A stretch of DNA of 64,000 nucleotides from Paenibacillus sp. BIC5C1 (GTDB taxonomy: Bacteria > Bacillota > Bacilli > Paenibacillales > Paenibacillaceae), in the NCBI RefSeq assembly GCF_032399705.1, contig NZ_CP135922.1:5890001-5954000 (forward strand), in the 5' to 3' direction. A program made the translations under genes and the position numbers. Each line of letters opens with the position of its first letter. Position 1 is the first letter of the stretch. Under the pieces are notes generated by a model, which was not told where the DNA came from, made no database searches, and was given only the letters and a program-made list of their open reading frames with translations. Positions 15,723-25,213 of the stretch are shown here, one piece after another.

Positions 15723-17351
15723 TTATCCACGTTGCCCGGCTCCACGTTGTAGACGCATGAGCGGACGGAGTATTTTTTGCAAAATACGAGGGTAACTGCC
15801 CAGTTCGTCTTTACGAAGTACACGTAGAACAACCATGAGTACCAGATACACGACAACCACAAGCGCACCCACAAACAGACAGGTAACGAGGAATGATACA
15901 CGTGCTGGCAGGAATAAATCAAAGATGGAGTTCCCGGCCCAGTTCGCTGCAAAACCAACACCTGCTGCAAGCAGCACGGTAATGATGAATCCTTTCCAAC
16001 GATCACCCATGATCGAGAAATCAACAATTTTGCGAAGTACCCGCAGATTGAGGTACGTAATAACCAAGAAACACAATGCGGTCGCAATAATGATTCCGTA
16101 AATGCCAAAAATCGGAGCCAGGATTAAACTCGCTATGAGTTTGACTACGATACCCGCAGCTACACTGATCATTGTAATCCGTGGTTTACCCACCCCAAGC
16201 AAAATGGAGTTCGTGGTCATCATTGTAATTTGGAAAATAGTACCGAACGTCAGCAATGTAATGATTGGTGTCCCGTCTGGGCTGGTAAACAGCAAGCCGT
16301 TAACGGAATATGCTGCCGCACATAGAGCGATAACGATTGGCATCCCGGTCAGAATTGAAATGCGCAAAGCAAGCGTCACCTGATTTTTCAGATGAACTTC
16401 ATCCTTGCGTGCAAAAGCTGCCGAAATGACTGGCACAAGTGATTGACTCAGTGCGATAGCCAAAATCGGAGGAATGCCTGCAATACTTTGGGCCTTGGCA
16501 CCGAGGATGGCAAGAACTCCTGTCGCTTCTTCCAGTCCGACTCGTCCGCTAAGCAGTGGAACTACCAGCGATGAATCGATAAAGTTAATCGCCGGAACAG
16601 CGAGTGAAGATAAAACGATTGGTATCGAAAGTTTGAATATATCGCTGTAAATACCCCGCATGGGCAATTGCTCCGCACGCTCGTAATTCAATTGAGCCGC
16701 ACGGTCATTTTTGCGAAGCTTCAAGGTGAAGTACAGCATGACAGCAAAAGCGCCAATACTTCCGAATACGCCCCCAAATGAAGCCCCTGCCGCAATGGTT
16801 TGATCATCATAATTCCATTGCAGCATAACAAACGCCACGATGATCGCTGTACCTACACGTGCAAACTGCTCCACAATCTGTGAAATGCCGCCTGCCGTCA
16901 TATTGCCACGACCCTGGAAATATCCACGCATCATTGCGATGGCCGGGAAGAGAAGCAGCGCTGGAGCCAAGGCCCGAATGGCGCTCACCGATTCCGGTAC
17001 TTTGGATACGTACGTCGCATAATACGGTGCTGCGAACCATAATAAAGCAGACATTACGACCCCGGCTACAGCCGCAAAGATCAGAGCTGCACGGTAGATT
17101 TGTTGTGCTTCACCTGCGCGTCCCAGTGCATAACGTTCCGAGACCATTTTACTAAGTGTACTCGGTATGCCTGCTGTAGCTACGGTTAACAGCATTAAAT
17201 ATACCGTGTTGGAGATGGTAAACGATGCGTTACCGATATCGCCGAGGATATGCTCCAGCGGCACCCGTTGAACCAATCCGAGTACCCTCGCAATCAGCGC
17301 AGCTGCCGCCAAGATGAGCGTACCTCTAATGAATGTTTCCTTCTTTGACAA
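15723..17351 (-). CDS. MOP-superfamily lipid flippase (MurJ/SpoVB/YtgP type)
   Basis: A 542-residue protein with about 14 membrane helices. The TFIRGTLILAAAALIARVLGLVQRVP start and the paired six- to seven-helix halves are typical of polysaccharide-biosynthesis/lipid II flippases of the SpoVB/YtgP branch. The likely start is the TTG at 17351, with AAGGGG seven bases upstream. The 12-codon extension to the ATG at 17387 lacks a site. It may transport lipid II or another polyprenyl-linked sugar; which one cannot be decided here. It follows the DUF456 gene by 60 bp and is the last gene of a three-gene operon. Confidence 0.87.
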   Translation of the reverse strand: MSKKETFIRGTLILAAAALIARVLGLVQRVPLEHILGDIGNASFTISNTVYLMLLTVATAGIPSTLSKMVSERYALGRAGEAQQIYRAALIFAAVAGVVMSALLWFAAPYYATYVSKVPESVSAIRALAPALLLFPAIAMMRGYFQGRGNMTAGGISQIVEQFARVGTAIIVAFVMLQWNYDDQTIAAGASFGGVFGSIGAFAVMLYFTLKLRKNDRAAQLNYERAEQLPMRGIYSDIFKLSIPIVLSSLAVPAINFIDSSLVVPLLSGRVGLEEATGVLAILGAKAQSIAGIPPILAIALSQSLVPVISAAFARKDEVHLKNQVTLALRISILTGMPIVIALCAAAYSVNGLLFTSPDGTPIITLLTFGTIFQITMMTTNSILLGVGKPRITMISVAAGIVVKLIASLILAPIFGIYGIIIATALCFLVITYLNLRVLRKIVDFSIMGDRWKGFIITVLLAAGVGFAANWAGNSIFDLFLPARVSFLVTCLFVGALVVVVYLVLMVVLRVLRKDELGSYPRILQKILRPLMRLQRGAGQRG

Positions 17352-17411
17352 GCCAATTCCCCTTCTTTCCCCCACAACGACGTGCATCCAGATGAAGTCG
17401 CTCCCGAACGT

Positions 17412-17903
17412 CTATGCGAATCTTACCACCCAGATAATAAACAGAACAATCATGACGATTTGCAAAATAATTTTCATAACGGTGCTTGTAAACAGCCCCA
17501 CCACGGAACCAAATCCGACTTTGGAAGCTTTGGCTGGTGAAGAACCTCCGATCAGTTCTCCGATAAAAGCACCGATAAATGGCCCCAGTACAAGTCCGAA
17601 TGCCGGAATGACAAATGGGCCAATGATGACACCAATCGTACTGAGCGTCGTCGATAATTTGGAGCCGCCGAATTTCTTCACACCCCAGGCACTGACGACA
17701 TAATCAGCCACAAACAGCACCACTACGATCAAAATCTGGATAATCCAGAACCATACACCGAACGGAACAAAGCTGAAGAACCAGCCATAGACCAGAAACG
17801 CGAAGAAAATCGCTACAGCACCAGGCAGTATGGGATATACCGTTCCGGCCATCCCCACCGCAAACAGCAGTACAATTAAAATCCAGCCAACGGTTGCGAG
17901 CAA
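17412..17903 (-). CDS. DUF456 membrane protein
   Basis: A 163-residue very hydrophobic protein with four to five helices. The VGMAGTVYPILPGA start and the GxxxG-rich helix FVIPAFGLVLGPFIGAFIGELI are diagnostic of DUF456, whose function is unknown. It starts 3 bp after the HAD gene stop, so it is cotranscribed with it and with the flippase gene. Confidence 0.88.
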   Translation of the reverse strand: MLATVGWILIVLLFAVGMAGTVYPILPGAVAIFFAFLVYGWFFSFVPFGVWFWIIQILIVVVLFVADYVVSAWGVKKFGGSKLSTTLSTIGVIIGPFVIPAFGLVLGPFIGAFIGELIGGSSPAKASKVGFGSVVGLFTSTVMKIILQIVMIVLFIIWVVRFA

Positions 17904-17906
17904 AGG

Positions 17907-18656
17907 TTATTCCCCCTTCAAAATATGATCACGGATGACTTCGACAATGCCATCTTCGTTGTTGCTCGCTACGATCAGGTCAGCCGCTTCCTTCACTTGC
18001 TCCTGCGCGTTGCCCATGGCAACACCAAGACCCACAGCTTCAATAACAGCCAGATCATTCAAGCTGTCTCCAACAGCAACCACTTCGGACATCTCGATGC
18101 CCAGCAGCTTGCAGACTTCAGCTACACCGCTCGCTTTGGATACTCCACCAGGATTAATCTCAATATTAACAGGTGAGGAGTTCGTCATTTGCAAGCCGCC
18201 CATTTGCTGCAGTTCCATCATAATCTGGTGACGGACTTCATCCACTTCGGTATTGAATCCGAATTTCAGCCATTCCAGACCTTCAATATTGTCCGTCCAG
18301 CGATCACGGTTGAACAGCTCTTCCACGGAGTATGCCCAGTACCAGCTATTATATTTTTCGCCAATCTCCTGCATTTTGCGGATCAATACCGGGTCCATCA
18401 GATGGCGCATATGCAGATCATGCGGAGCTTTCCAGACTTCACTGCCATTGACCGTTACCATCGGGGTTTCCAGCCCAAGCTGCACTGCATAAGGCATCGC
18501 ATGAAAAACAGCTCTCCCCGTCGAAAGGCACACATGCACTCCCCGTCGAATGGCGATCTGAATCCATTTGGCGGTTTCCTGTGTGATCTCATGATTATCA
18601 TTAAGCAGTGTTCCATCCATATCCAATGCAAGCAATTTGTATTTTAGTTCACTCAT
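17907..18656 (-). CDS. Cof-type HAD-IIB phosphatase
   Basis: A 249-residue HAD phosphatase. Motif I is LALDMDGTLL with both catalytic Asp residues, motif II is the CLSTGRA segment, and motif IV is AVGDSLNDLAVIE. A type IIB cap domain lies between. Such enzymes remove phosphate from sugar phosphates or flavin precursors, and the exact substrate cannot be read from sequence. It is the first gene of the operon with DUF456 and the flippase, with a GGAGG site. Repeat copy B lies in its upstream region. Confidence 0.9.
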   Translation of the reverse strand: MSELKYKLLALDMDGTLLNDNHEITQETAKWIQIAIRRGVHVCLSTGRAVFHAMPYAVQLGLETPMVTVNGSEVWKAPHDLHMRHLMDPVLIRKMQEIGEKYNSWYWAYSVEELFNRDRWTDNIEGLEWLKFGFNTEVDEVRHQIMMELQQMGGLQMTNSSPVNIEINPGGVSKASGVAEVCKLLGIEMSEVVAVGDSLNDLAVIEAVGLGVAMGNAQEQVKEAADLIVASNNEDGIVEVIRDHILKGE

Positions 18657-18800
18657 GCCGTATTTCCTCCTCAGTTGTCTCTCTCCAAGTTGAACTCATG
18701 GATATACATATAGGCTCTACGCGGGCAGAAAACCTTTCCAGTTGTTGTATCTTTGTTTCAGAATTACCTTTCTCTTTAGTGTATTGAGATTATACGAGGT

Positions 18801-18980
18801 AACCGTTACGTGTACGGATCGTCTTCCGATCGCTGTTGTCTCCAAATTTTCTAGATTCTCTCTTCTTAAAGGTTAGAAATTCGGAGACAGCATATGCTTT
18901 CGAAGCAGCTTTCTTACAGAAAGCTTTTAGGTGAACGCTATCGCTTCTTCAGTCGATTCCGTCCCCTTCACTACATCACC
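18801..18980. repeat. Interspersed palindromic element, copy B (with insertion)
   Basis: Shares the ordered blocks of copy A (CGTTAC, ATCG-loop-CGATCGCTGTT, central stem, GTGAACGCT, CGCTTCTTCAG, TCGATTCCGTCCCCTTCACTAC). The central stem is TGTCTCC (18837-18843) against GGAGACA (18883-18889), extended by AT-rich pairs. Unlike the other copies it carries about 35 extra nt after the stem. The extra piece contains a perfect hairpin AGCTTTC-TTACA-GAAAGCT. It lies in the gap between the HAD gene and the mnt operon end. Confidence 0.75.
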
Positions 18981-19128
18981 TGTGTATTTAGACCTCATAA
19001 CACCTATTTTGTAGAAGGAAAATCCATAAACAAAGCTCCCCTCTTCAGGTCCCTTCAGTCCTCTCCGTTTCCCAATGTATGTCCAGTTCAACTTATACGC
19101 TCTTTATATCTATCTAACATACTCTCAC

Positions 19129-19167
19129 AAAAAGATCGCCCGGCATCCGCGTAGGCGGATGCTCCGG
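19129..19167 (-). terminator. Orphan minus-oriented terminator
   Basis: CCGG-A-GCATCCGC / GCGGATGCCGG with loop CTAC, followed on the minus strand by TCTTTTTG. It lies about 150 nt after the mntD terminator, with no gene between them. Adjacent to it, 19207-19270 holds further hairpins (ACCCG/CGGGT and AACAG/CTGTT). A short non-coding transcript is possible. Confidence 0.45.
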
Positions 19168-19314
19168 ACGTCACAGCTAACGACATTTTACCACAGATCG
19201 TCTACCTGCAACAAAGTAACCCGCGATACGGGTGACCCTTTGCAACATGGCAACAGGTGTCTGTTCCAATTCGTGTAAGAGTCTGGTATGAGATAAAACT
19301 TACCCGTATCCATG

Positions 19315-19341
19315 AAAAAACCGCCTGCAATGCAGGCGGCT
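19315..19341 (-). terminator. Terminator of the mnt operon
   Basis: Perfect stem CCGCCTGC-AAT-GCAGGCGG followed on the minus strand by T6, 16 nt after the mntD stop. Confidence 0.85.
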
Positions 19342-19356
19342 GCTACTTTTTATCCA

Positions 19357-20229
19357 TTAACGTGCCGCGAATTTGCGACGAGCATACCGGAAGACGATAC
19401 CATGCTTTGGAGACAGCAGCAGGGCCAGCACAAACAGAATTCCTGCTACCGCCACCATGCAACCTGCAATGGAAGCATCCAGCGCGTATGCCATGATGTA
19501 GCCTCCAATTGATGAAGCCGCTCCTACGAGCACGCTGTACAGAATCATTTTACCCAATCGATCCGTAAGCAAGTAAGCCGTCGCTGCAGGTACAATCAAC
19601 ATGCCTACCACGAGAATAGACCCTACGCTTTCAAATGAAGCCACAGATGTCATGGAAACGAGCCCCATAAGCAAATAGTGGAACAACACCACCGGAATAC
19701 CGCAGGCCGCAGCCAGCGCCGGATCAAAAGCACACAACTTGAACTGCTTGTAGAACAGGCCGATTACAAGGAGAATGACCAGCAAGGTGATGCCCAGCAT
19801 CCAGACCGCCCTAGGGCCTACATCCGTCCCACCAAGCGTTAAGGTATCCCACTGGACATAAGCGATCTCACCGAACAAGACACAATCGAGATCCAGATCA
19901 ATATGCCCGGCATTCAAACTGATCAAAATCACACCCACTGCGAAGAGTGCCGTAAATACTATTCCGATGGAAGCATCCGATGATAGTCCTCCAGCCTGCA
20001 AGCTTTGAATGAAGAACACCGTCAGTAATCCAAATACGGTTGCCCCAAGCAGCATCCATAACGAATCACGTGAACCACTCCACAGGAAAGCAATCGCAAT
20101 ACCCGGGAGAACCGCATGACTGATCGCATCTCCAACCAGAGCCATCCGCCTTAAGATTAGAAAACAGCCAAGAATGGCGCAGGCGGAAGATACCAGGATG
20201 GCCGTCAATATAATCCAAAACGTCGCCAT
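19357..20229 (-). CDS. mntD: Manganese/zinc ABC permease (MntD type)
   Basis: A 290-residue ABC-3 family permease with about eight helices and the conserved LVGDAISHAVLPGIAIAF segment that contacts the ATPase. It overlaps the preceding permease gene in TAATG, which indicates coupled translation. The pairing of two different ABC-3 permeases in one operon is characteristic of MntCD. The MntR-like box upstream of the operon favours manganese over zinc, but sequence alone does not settle the metal. Confidence 0.88.
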   Translation of the reverse strand: MATFWIILTAILVSSACAILGCFLILRRMALVGDAISHAVLPGIAIAFLWSGSRDSLWMLLGATVFGLLTVFFIQSLQAGGLSSDASIGIVFTALFAVGVILISLNAGHIDLDLDCVLFGEIAYVQWDTLTLGGTDVGPRAVWMLGITLLVILLVIGLFYKQFKLCAFDPALAAACGIPVVLFHYLLMGLVSMTSVASFESVGSILVVGMLIVPAATAYLLTDRLGKMILYSVLVGAASSIGGYIMAYALDASIAGCMVAVAGILFVLALLLSPKHGIVFRYARRKFAAR

Positions 20230-21188
20230 TACAACTCACCCCGTTCCTGCTGCGCTCGCTGTGCAGAGAGTGTCTGTAGCGTGGCATGCTCTTCTCTCAA
20301 GTAAGCGGATTTCGCCTGCATACTTCGCAAACGCCGTGCTAACAGTCCGCGTCTTGGAGCAAGCAATGCGGAACCCGCAAATAGCACTGTTGCTGCCAGT
20401 ACCGTTACTGGCCCTGTCGGCAGATTAGGCACCAAGGTGCTGAAGATTGTACCTGTTGCACCGCTCAGTGCTCCAAATACGCCGGCCAACAGTACCATAA
20501 GCGAGAGCGAGTCCGTCCAGCAGCGAGCTGCTGCCGCCGGGGTAACCAGCAAAGCGGCGACAAGCACCACACCAACCGCCTGAATCCCTGCAACAACCGC
20601 AATAACGGTTAACAGCAGAATCAGTTGTTCCAGCATGCCAACCGGCAGTCCCATGCCTCGTGCAAATCCCGGGTCAAAGCTCACCAGCTTGAATTCTTTG
20701 AACCATGCCAGACAAGCGATCAATAATACAAGACAGACGCCACCCATAACATACACATCCGTCATCACCATGGATGCGGCCTGACCAAACAAATATTTAT
20801 CAAGTCCACTCTGACTGCCACTCGCACCGTGCTGAATCCGAGTAAGCATCACTACACCTATACCGAAAAATACAGTCAGTACAATCCCCATTGCCGCATC
20901 CTGCTTGATCCGGGAATACCGTGTAATCCACGATATGCCGAAGGTTGCAATGATTCCAGCCACAAGCGCACCGAATAGGAATAATCCTACGGATTTGGTT
21001 TCAGTCAACATAAACGCGATACAAATTCCCGGCAGAGCTGCATGCGCCAGCGTATCTCCCATGAGACTCTGACGACGCAAAAATGTAAAAGAACCAATAA
21101 TTCCACTACTGAATCCGAGTAACAAGCAGCCAAGCAATATCCAGCGTGTATTGGGATCGGACAAAATGGCTACTATCCAGTTCCACAT
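20229..21188 (-). CDS. mntC: Manganese/zinc ABC permease (MntC type)
   Basis: A 319-residue ABC-3 permease with about eight to nine helices, the SLMGDTLAHAALPGICIAF coupling segment and a charged cytoplasmic tail (ARRLRSMQAKSAYLREEHAT). It starts 3 bp after the ATPase gene and ends overlapping mntD. Together the two permeases form the membrane channel of the importer. Confidence 0.88.
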   Translation of the reverse strand: MWNWIVAILSDPNTRWILLGCLLLGFSSGIIGSFTFLRRQSLMGDTLAHAALPGICIAFMLTETKSVGLFLFGALVAGIIATFGISWITRYSRIKQDAAMGIVLTVFFGIGVVMLTRIQHGASGSQSGLDKYLFGQAASMVMTDVYVMGGVCLVLLIACLAWFKEFKLVSFDPGFARGMGLPVGMLEQLILLLTVIAVVAGIQAVGVVLVAALLVTPAAAARCWTDSLSLMVLLAGVFGALSGATGTIFSTLVPNLPTGPVTVLAATVLFAGSALLAPRRGLLARRLRSMQAKSAYLREEHATLQTLSAQRAQQERGEL

Positions 21189-21191
21189 GCA

Positions 21192-22019
21192 CTACACCTG
21201 GCCTTTCTCCGACCGGCTTCCGATCATCGCTATCCGGCCTCCATACGTCTCTTGCAAAGTATCCGGAACAAATACTTCATTCGTGGGTCCACCTGCAACC
21301 AGCCGTCCATTAAGCAGCAGCACATGGTCGAAATATTCCTCTACTGTTGCCAAATCATGGTGAACAACAAGTACGGTCTTCCCTTGCTTTTTCAACTGTT
21401 CCAACAGTGAAATGATAGCTTTTTCCGTTGTGGCGTCCACACCTGCAAACGGCTCATCCATGAAATACAATTCCGCATCCTGTACCAGTGCCCGTGCCAG
21501 AAAGACACGCTGCTGCTGTCCTCCGGACAGCTGACTGATCTGGCGGTACATATAATCACCCATGCCCACTTGCTCCAGACAGTGAGCTGCCAGATCCCGT
21601 TCTTTTTTGCCTGGACGGCGGAACCAGCCCAGATGTCCATAACGCCCCATCATGACAACATCGAGGGCGTGGGTTGGGAAATCCCAATCAACAGATTCTC
21701 GCTGAGGTACGTAGCCGATTCGGCGACGCTGTTCTCGGTAGGACTGACCAAAAATTTTCACTTCGCCGTGCATTTTAGGCACTAGTCCCAGAACGGCTTT
21801 GATCAAGGTTGATTTCCCCGCCCCATTGGGACCAAGAATACCAATTAGCTGACCTTCCGGGATGTCAAAAGATACCCCACTGAGCACCGGCTTTTTATGG
21901 TAAGCCACCGCCAGGTCCCTAACACTAAGCGGAGCTGATGTAGGTTGTGTTCCCTTCAGATGGTTAGCATTTAATTGTAATTGAGATTTTTCGGATAAAA
22001 TTGTATCGCTCATACTCAC
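21192..22019 (-). CDS. mntB: Manganese/zinc ABC ATPase (MntB type)
   Basis: A 275-residue ATPase: Walker A GPNGAGKST, signature LSGGQQQRVFLARAL, Walker B LYFMDEPFAGVD and the switch His in VVHHDLA. It has an N-terminal extension of about 25 polar residues before the usual VRDLAVAYHKKPVL start, so a later start is possible, though the ATG at 22019 has GAGGAG upstream. Confidence 0.9.
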   Translation of the reverse strand: MSMSDTILSEKSQLQLNANHLKGTQPTSAPLSVRDLAVAYHKKPVLSGVSFDIPEGQLIGILGPNGAGKSTLIKAVLGLVPKMHGEVKIFGQSYREQRRRIGYVPQRESVDWDFPTHALDVVMMGRYGHLGWFRRPGKKERDLAAHCLEQVGMGDYMYRQISQLSGGQQQRVFLARALVQDAELYFMDEPFAGVDATTEKAIISLLEQLKKQGKTVLVVHHDLATVEEYFDHVLLLNGRLVAGGPTNEVFVPDTLQETYGGRIAMIGSRSEKGQV

Positions 22020-22046
22020 TGTCCACTCCTCTCTTCATATCATTTC

Positions 22047-22994
22047 TCATTTTAATGCCTCTACAATCGTCTGAGTGTTGTGACGGATCATGCCGATATA
22101 CGTTCCTTCTTCTGTTCCCTCAGCACCCATCGCATCCGAGAACAGTTCACCACCAATACTTACGGTATGTCCTTTTTCGGCCGCCCCAGCAATAATCGCT
22201 TCCATCGCTTTTGCTGGAACGCTGGATTCTACAAATACCGCTTTGATATTATTTTCCACAAGGTAATCTCGCAACTCACTGACATCCCTCGCACCATACT
22301 CTGCTGCTGTACTGATTCCTTGGAGCCCCATCACTTTCATGTCATAAGCTTGGCCGAAGTATCCAAAGGCATCATGCGCCGTAACCAATACCCGGCTAGC
22401 TTCCGGTATCTCCTGGATTTTTTCCCGCACCTCTGAATCCAATGCCTCCAGTTTCGTTAGATACTGCTCCGCTTGTACATTGTATTCTTCTGCGTGTTCA
22501 GGATCTGCTTCCACGAGTGTATCGCGTACAGCTTCTGCCGCATGCATCCAGTGGCTAACATCAAACCAGACGTGTGGATCGTATTCCGTTCCGCCTGTAT
22601 CTTTTCCTGATCGCAATTCATCCACCGGAATGTTTTCTGTGACAGCTGTTACTATTTTGCTCTTGGACATTTTCTCCAAGATGTCTGTCATTTTTCCTTC
22701 AAGATGCAGCCCGTTGTAGAAAATGACCTTCGCTTGCTCCAGCTTCCGAATATCTCCCTGCGAAGCCTTGTACAAGTGAGGATCTACCCCTGGGCCCATT
22801 AGCCCGGTAACATCAACATATGCCCCGCCGACTTCACGCGCTACATCCGCAATCATGCCTGTTGTTGCTGTAACCTGTACCTTCCCTTCACTACCTCCTG
22901 TTTCCGCTGCACTTGAGCACGCTGTTAGCACGATAACCAGAACAACAGCTGTCAGTGTCATTAACCCTCTCTGAATGCTCCTCATCTTCACCAT
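22047..22994 (-). CDS. mntA: Metal ABC transporter binding lipoprotein (MntA/ZnuA type)
   Basis: A cluster A-I metal-binding lipoprotein of about 315 residues. After the lipobox LTAC come the metal ligands: the His in VDPHLYKAS, the His in YDPHVWFDV, the Glu in VFVESSVP and a final Asp near SDAMG. There is no His-rich loop of the kind typical of ZnuA, which favours manganese. The start is uncertain: the open frame reaches 23042, but the AAAGGGG site points to one near 22994. First gene of mntABCD. Confidence 0.88.
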   Translation of the reverse strand: MVKMRSIQRGLMTLTAVVLVIVLTACSSAAETGGSEGKVQVTATTGMIADVAREVGGAYVDVTGLMGPGVDPHLYKASQGDIRKLEQAKVIFYNGLHLEGKMTDILEKMSKSKIVTAVTENIPVDELRSGKDTGGTEYDPHVWFDVSHWMHAAEAVRDTLVEADPEHAEEYNVQAEQYLTKLEALDSEVREKIQEIPEASRVLVTAHDAFGYFGQAYDMKVMGLQGISTAAEYGARDVSELRDYLVENNIKAVFVESSVPAKAMEAIIAGAAEKGHTVSIGGELFSDAMGAEGTEEGTYIGMIRHNTQTIVEALK

Positions 22995-23085
22995 CAACAA
23001 TCCAAACCGCCCCTTTCCCTCTCCTAACATAATTGTCCTCATCTAATTTTGTTGTACAAGGTATTAAAATTTATACAAGACTAAT

Positions 23086-23107
23086 AATGTTTCCCTTGTG
23101 CAAATTT
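23086..23107. promoter_or_regulatory. MntR-like operator
   Basis: On the minus strand AAATTTGCACAAGGGAAACATT closely resembles the B. subtilis MntR boxes (AAATTTGCAT-type, GGGAAAC) as I remember them. It lies about 90-110 nt upstream of mntA. This suggests repression of the operon by manganese. Confidence 0.6.
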
Positions 23108-23120
23108 TAGCCGATGCAAA

Positions 23121-23152
23121 ATAAAAAGGCAAGGGATAATTTCCCCTGCCTG
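23121..23152 (-). terminator. Terminator of the first PBP gene
   Basis: AGGCAGGGG / CCCTTGCCT stem, then TTTTTATTTT on the minus strand, about 85 nt after the PBP stop at 23237. Confidence 0.75.
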
Positions 23153-23236
23153 TCCAAATGAGTATATTGGCGATTTAATTAACCTGTTTTCTTTTCGACT
23201 TATCTTCTGTCCTATTTTCTTTCAGTTGCTTCATCA

Positions 23237-25213
23237 CTACTCTGTATCTTTCCCCTGGTTTTTCTTCCCTTTTGGAGTCCCATCAAGGCCATACACTTCA
23301 TCGTAAGCATCGAAAATTTTACGTGCAATCGGAGACGCACTGACCGATCCAAAGCCACCTTCGGGCACAACAACCGCTATAGCCAGCTTCGGATTATCCC
23401 GTGGTGCAAATGCGATAAATACTCCGTTTTCCTTTTTGTTCGGCCCTGTTCCCTGCTCCGAGGTTCCTGTTTTTCTCGCATAATCGTAGGGGAAACCTTC
23501 AAACGAACTTACTTTGGTGACCATACCCTTATGCACTTCATTCCAGTATGCATCCGCAAAATCAACCTCGTTTAACACTTTTGGTTTGATTTTCTTGACC
23601 ACATTACCATCTGCATCACGGATTTCCTTCACCAAATGAGGTTCGATCCGTTTGCCTTTGTTGGCAAGCATTGTCGTATATTGTGCAAGTTGAAGCGTTG
23701 TATATTTACCTTGCTGACCAAATGAGGCAAAAGCGAGACGTGTAAGAGCCGATTCATCTTTGTTTTTATACTCAAGTCTACCCAAGAATTCACCAGGCAA
23801 GTCAACACCAGTTGATACACCCAAGCCAAATTCCTGCATGTGCTCGTGCCAAATATCAATCCCTTTATCCGAGCCATACTTATTTAGAAGTCTCTTGCCA
23901 ACCATATCAATCATAAAGGCATTGGAAGATTTCTCAATAGCCCGCCTCGCTGTAATATTGCCATTATATGCAGAATGGGAGTTCCTCACTTGTCTCCCGT
24001 CTTTCCCCAAAATGGCATATCCCTGGTCATGATAGGTCTGTCCCGTCGTGAATAACCCTTCTTTTAATCCAATCAATACACTGAGTGGCTTGATTACGGA
24101 ACCTAGCAAAACAACGGATTCCGTATGTTTCTTTGTATCATCCGGCGGGAAGGATGCCATCGTTCCATTTCGAAAAACGTATTTGATCTTGTCATAATCC
24201 CAGTCATTCGGATCATAATCCGGCATACTCGCCATTGCCACCACATTACCTGTATCCACTTCCATAGCGACAGCGTATCCAGTAACTGCTTTTGGCAACT
24301 TCCTCAATTCATCGGTAATAGCTTGTTGTGCAACCATCTGAATTTCCTTGTTGATGGTTGTAATTAGACTATACCCCTTCTCAGGTGGGGTCAGATTCAT
24401 CGTCCCGTCCGGCAAATTTCGTGCATCAATATCAATGGACTGGTAGCCACTTCGTCCACGAAGTTCTTCTTGATATTGTAGCTCCAGGCCGTCAAAGCCT
24501 ACCTTCTCTTCTTCGTGATAAACAAGACCCGGGTCACGCTGGGTACTTGCTGATTCCCGAATGGCTTTATACTTTTTAAGTGTATCCGGCGCTCGTTTGA
24601 ATTCTCTTGTATATCCAATCACTTGAACGGCTACACCATCTGGGTCGTATCTTCGGACATTTTCCTCCAGGACCATAACGCCTGGAAACTCTGCTTTTTT
24701 CTCCATGAAATAGGCAATCTCTTTGGTTGTTAAATCGGATTTAACCAACCTTGGTACATACCCAAAAGTCTTCTGATAATCCAAATCCAGTCGCTTCATG
24801 ATTTCTTCTGCATCTGGTTGTTCTTTGTCCCCCGGATTAAACTGTTTAAACACAGCCGCCAATTCATCAGCAAGTTCCTGCGCCTCCTGCTTGCGGTCAT
24901 CATTTCTATAATCCTCATACAACAACACATAGAGGGACTGCACAGGCTCCGAATAAGCCAGCGCGACCTTCCCTGTCGCATCATAGATTGGCCCCCGAAC
25001 AGGAGCAAGCGGAATATCTTTGGTATTACGGCTGGTTTCCATATAGGTCAGTTCAGGTCCCTCGACAAATTGCACAAAGGCCAACCTAAAAATGAGGATA
25101 CTGAATATCACAAACGCAGCGAAAAAAAACATATTCATTCTTACACTAGACGGCTTGTTGTTGACTGGTGTATCTTCATTGGACATTTTCTTTTTCCTCA
25201 ATCGGTTAAACAT
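23237..25213 (-). CDS. Class B penicillin-binding protein (PBP2/PbpA-like), paralog 1
   Basis: A 658-residue class B PBP with a short cytoplasmic N-terminus, one membrane anchor (about residues 27-48), a PBP dimerisation domain, and a transpeptidase domain. Active-site motifs are S372-V-I-K375, S429-S-N431 and K581-T-G583. These enzymes cross-link peptidoglycan; the PbpA/PbpH type works with the rod (elongation) complex. The ribosome site is weak at the first ATG, and M10 could also start. Its nearest relative by eye is the gene at 25581-27605, immediately upstream on the same strand, so a tandem duplication is likely. Confidence 0.92.
   Translation of the reverse strand: MFNRLRKKKMSNEDTPVNNKPSSVRMNMFFFAAFVIFSILIFRLAFVQFVEGPELTYMETSRNTKDIPLAPVRGPIYDATGKVALAYSEPVQSLYVLLYEDYRNDDRKQEAQELADELAAVFKQFNPGDKEQPDAEEIMKRLDLDYQKTFGYVPRLVKSDLTTKEIAYFMEKKAEFPGVMVLEENVRRYDPDGVAVQVIGYTREFKRAPDTLKKYKAIRESASTQRDPGLVYHEEEKVGFDGLELQYQEELRGRSGYQSIDIDARNLPDGTMNLTPPEKGYSLITTINKEIQMVAQQAITDELRKLPKAVTGYAVAMEVDTGNVVAMASMPDYDPNDWDYDKIKYVFRNGTMASFPPDDTKKHTESVVLLGSVIKPLSVLIGLKEGLFTTGQTYHDQGYAILGKDGRQVRNSHSAYNGNITARRAIEKSSNAFMIDMVGKRLLNKYGSDKGIDIWHEHMQEFGLGVSTGVDLPGEFLGRLEYKNKDESALTRLAFASFGQQGKYTTLQLAQYTTMLANKGKRIEPHLVKEIRDADGNVVKKIKPKVLNEVDFADAYWNEVHKGMVTKVSSFEGFPYDYARKTGTSEQGTGPNKKENGVFIAFAPRDNPKLAIAVVVPEGGFGSVSASPIARKIFDAYDEVYGLDGTPKGKKNQGKDTE

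Noticed and set aside
18894..19154. 86-codon open frame on the plus strand
   Set aside because: It starts inside repeat copy B, has no ribosome binding site and no protein-like conservation pattern.
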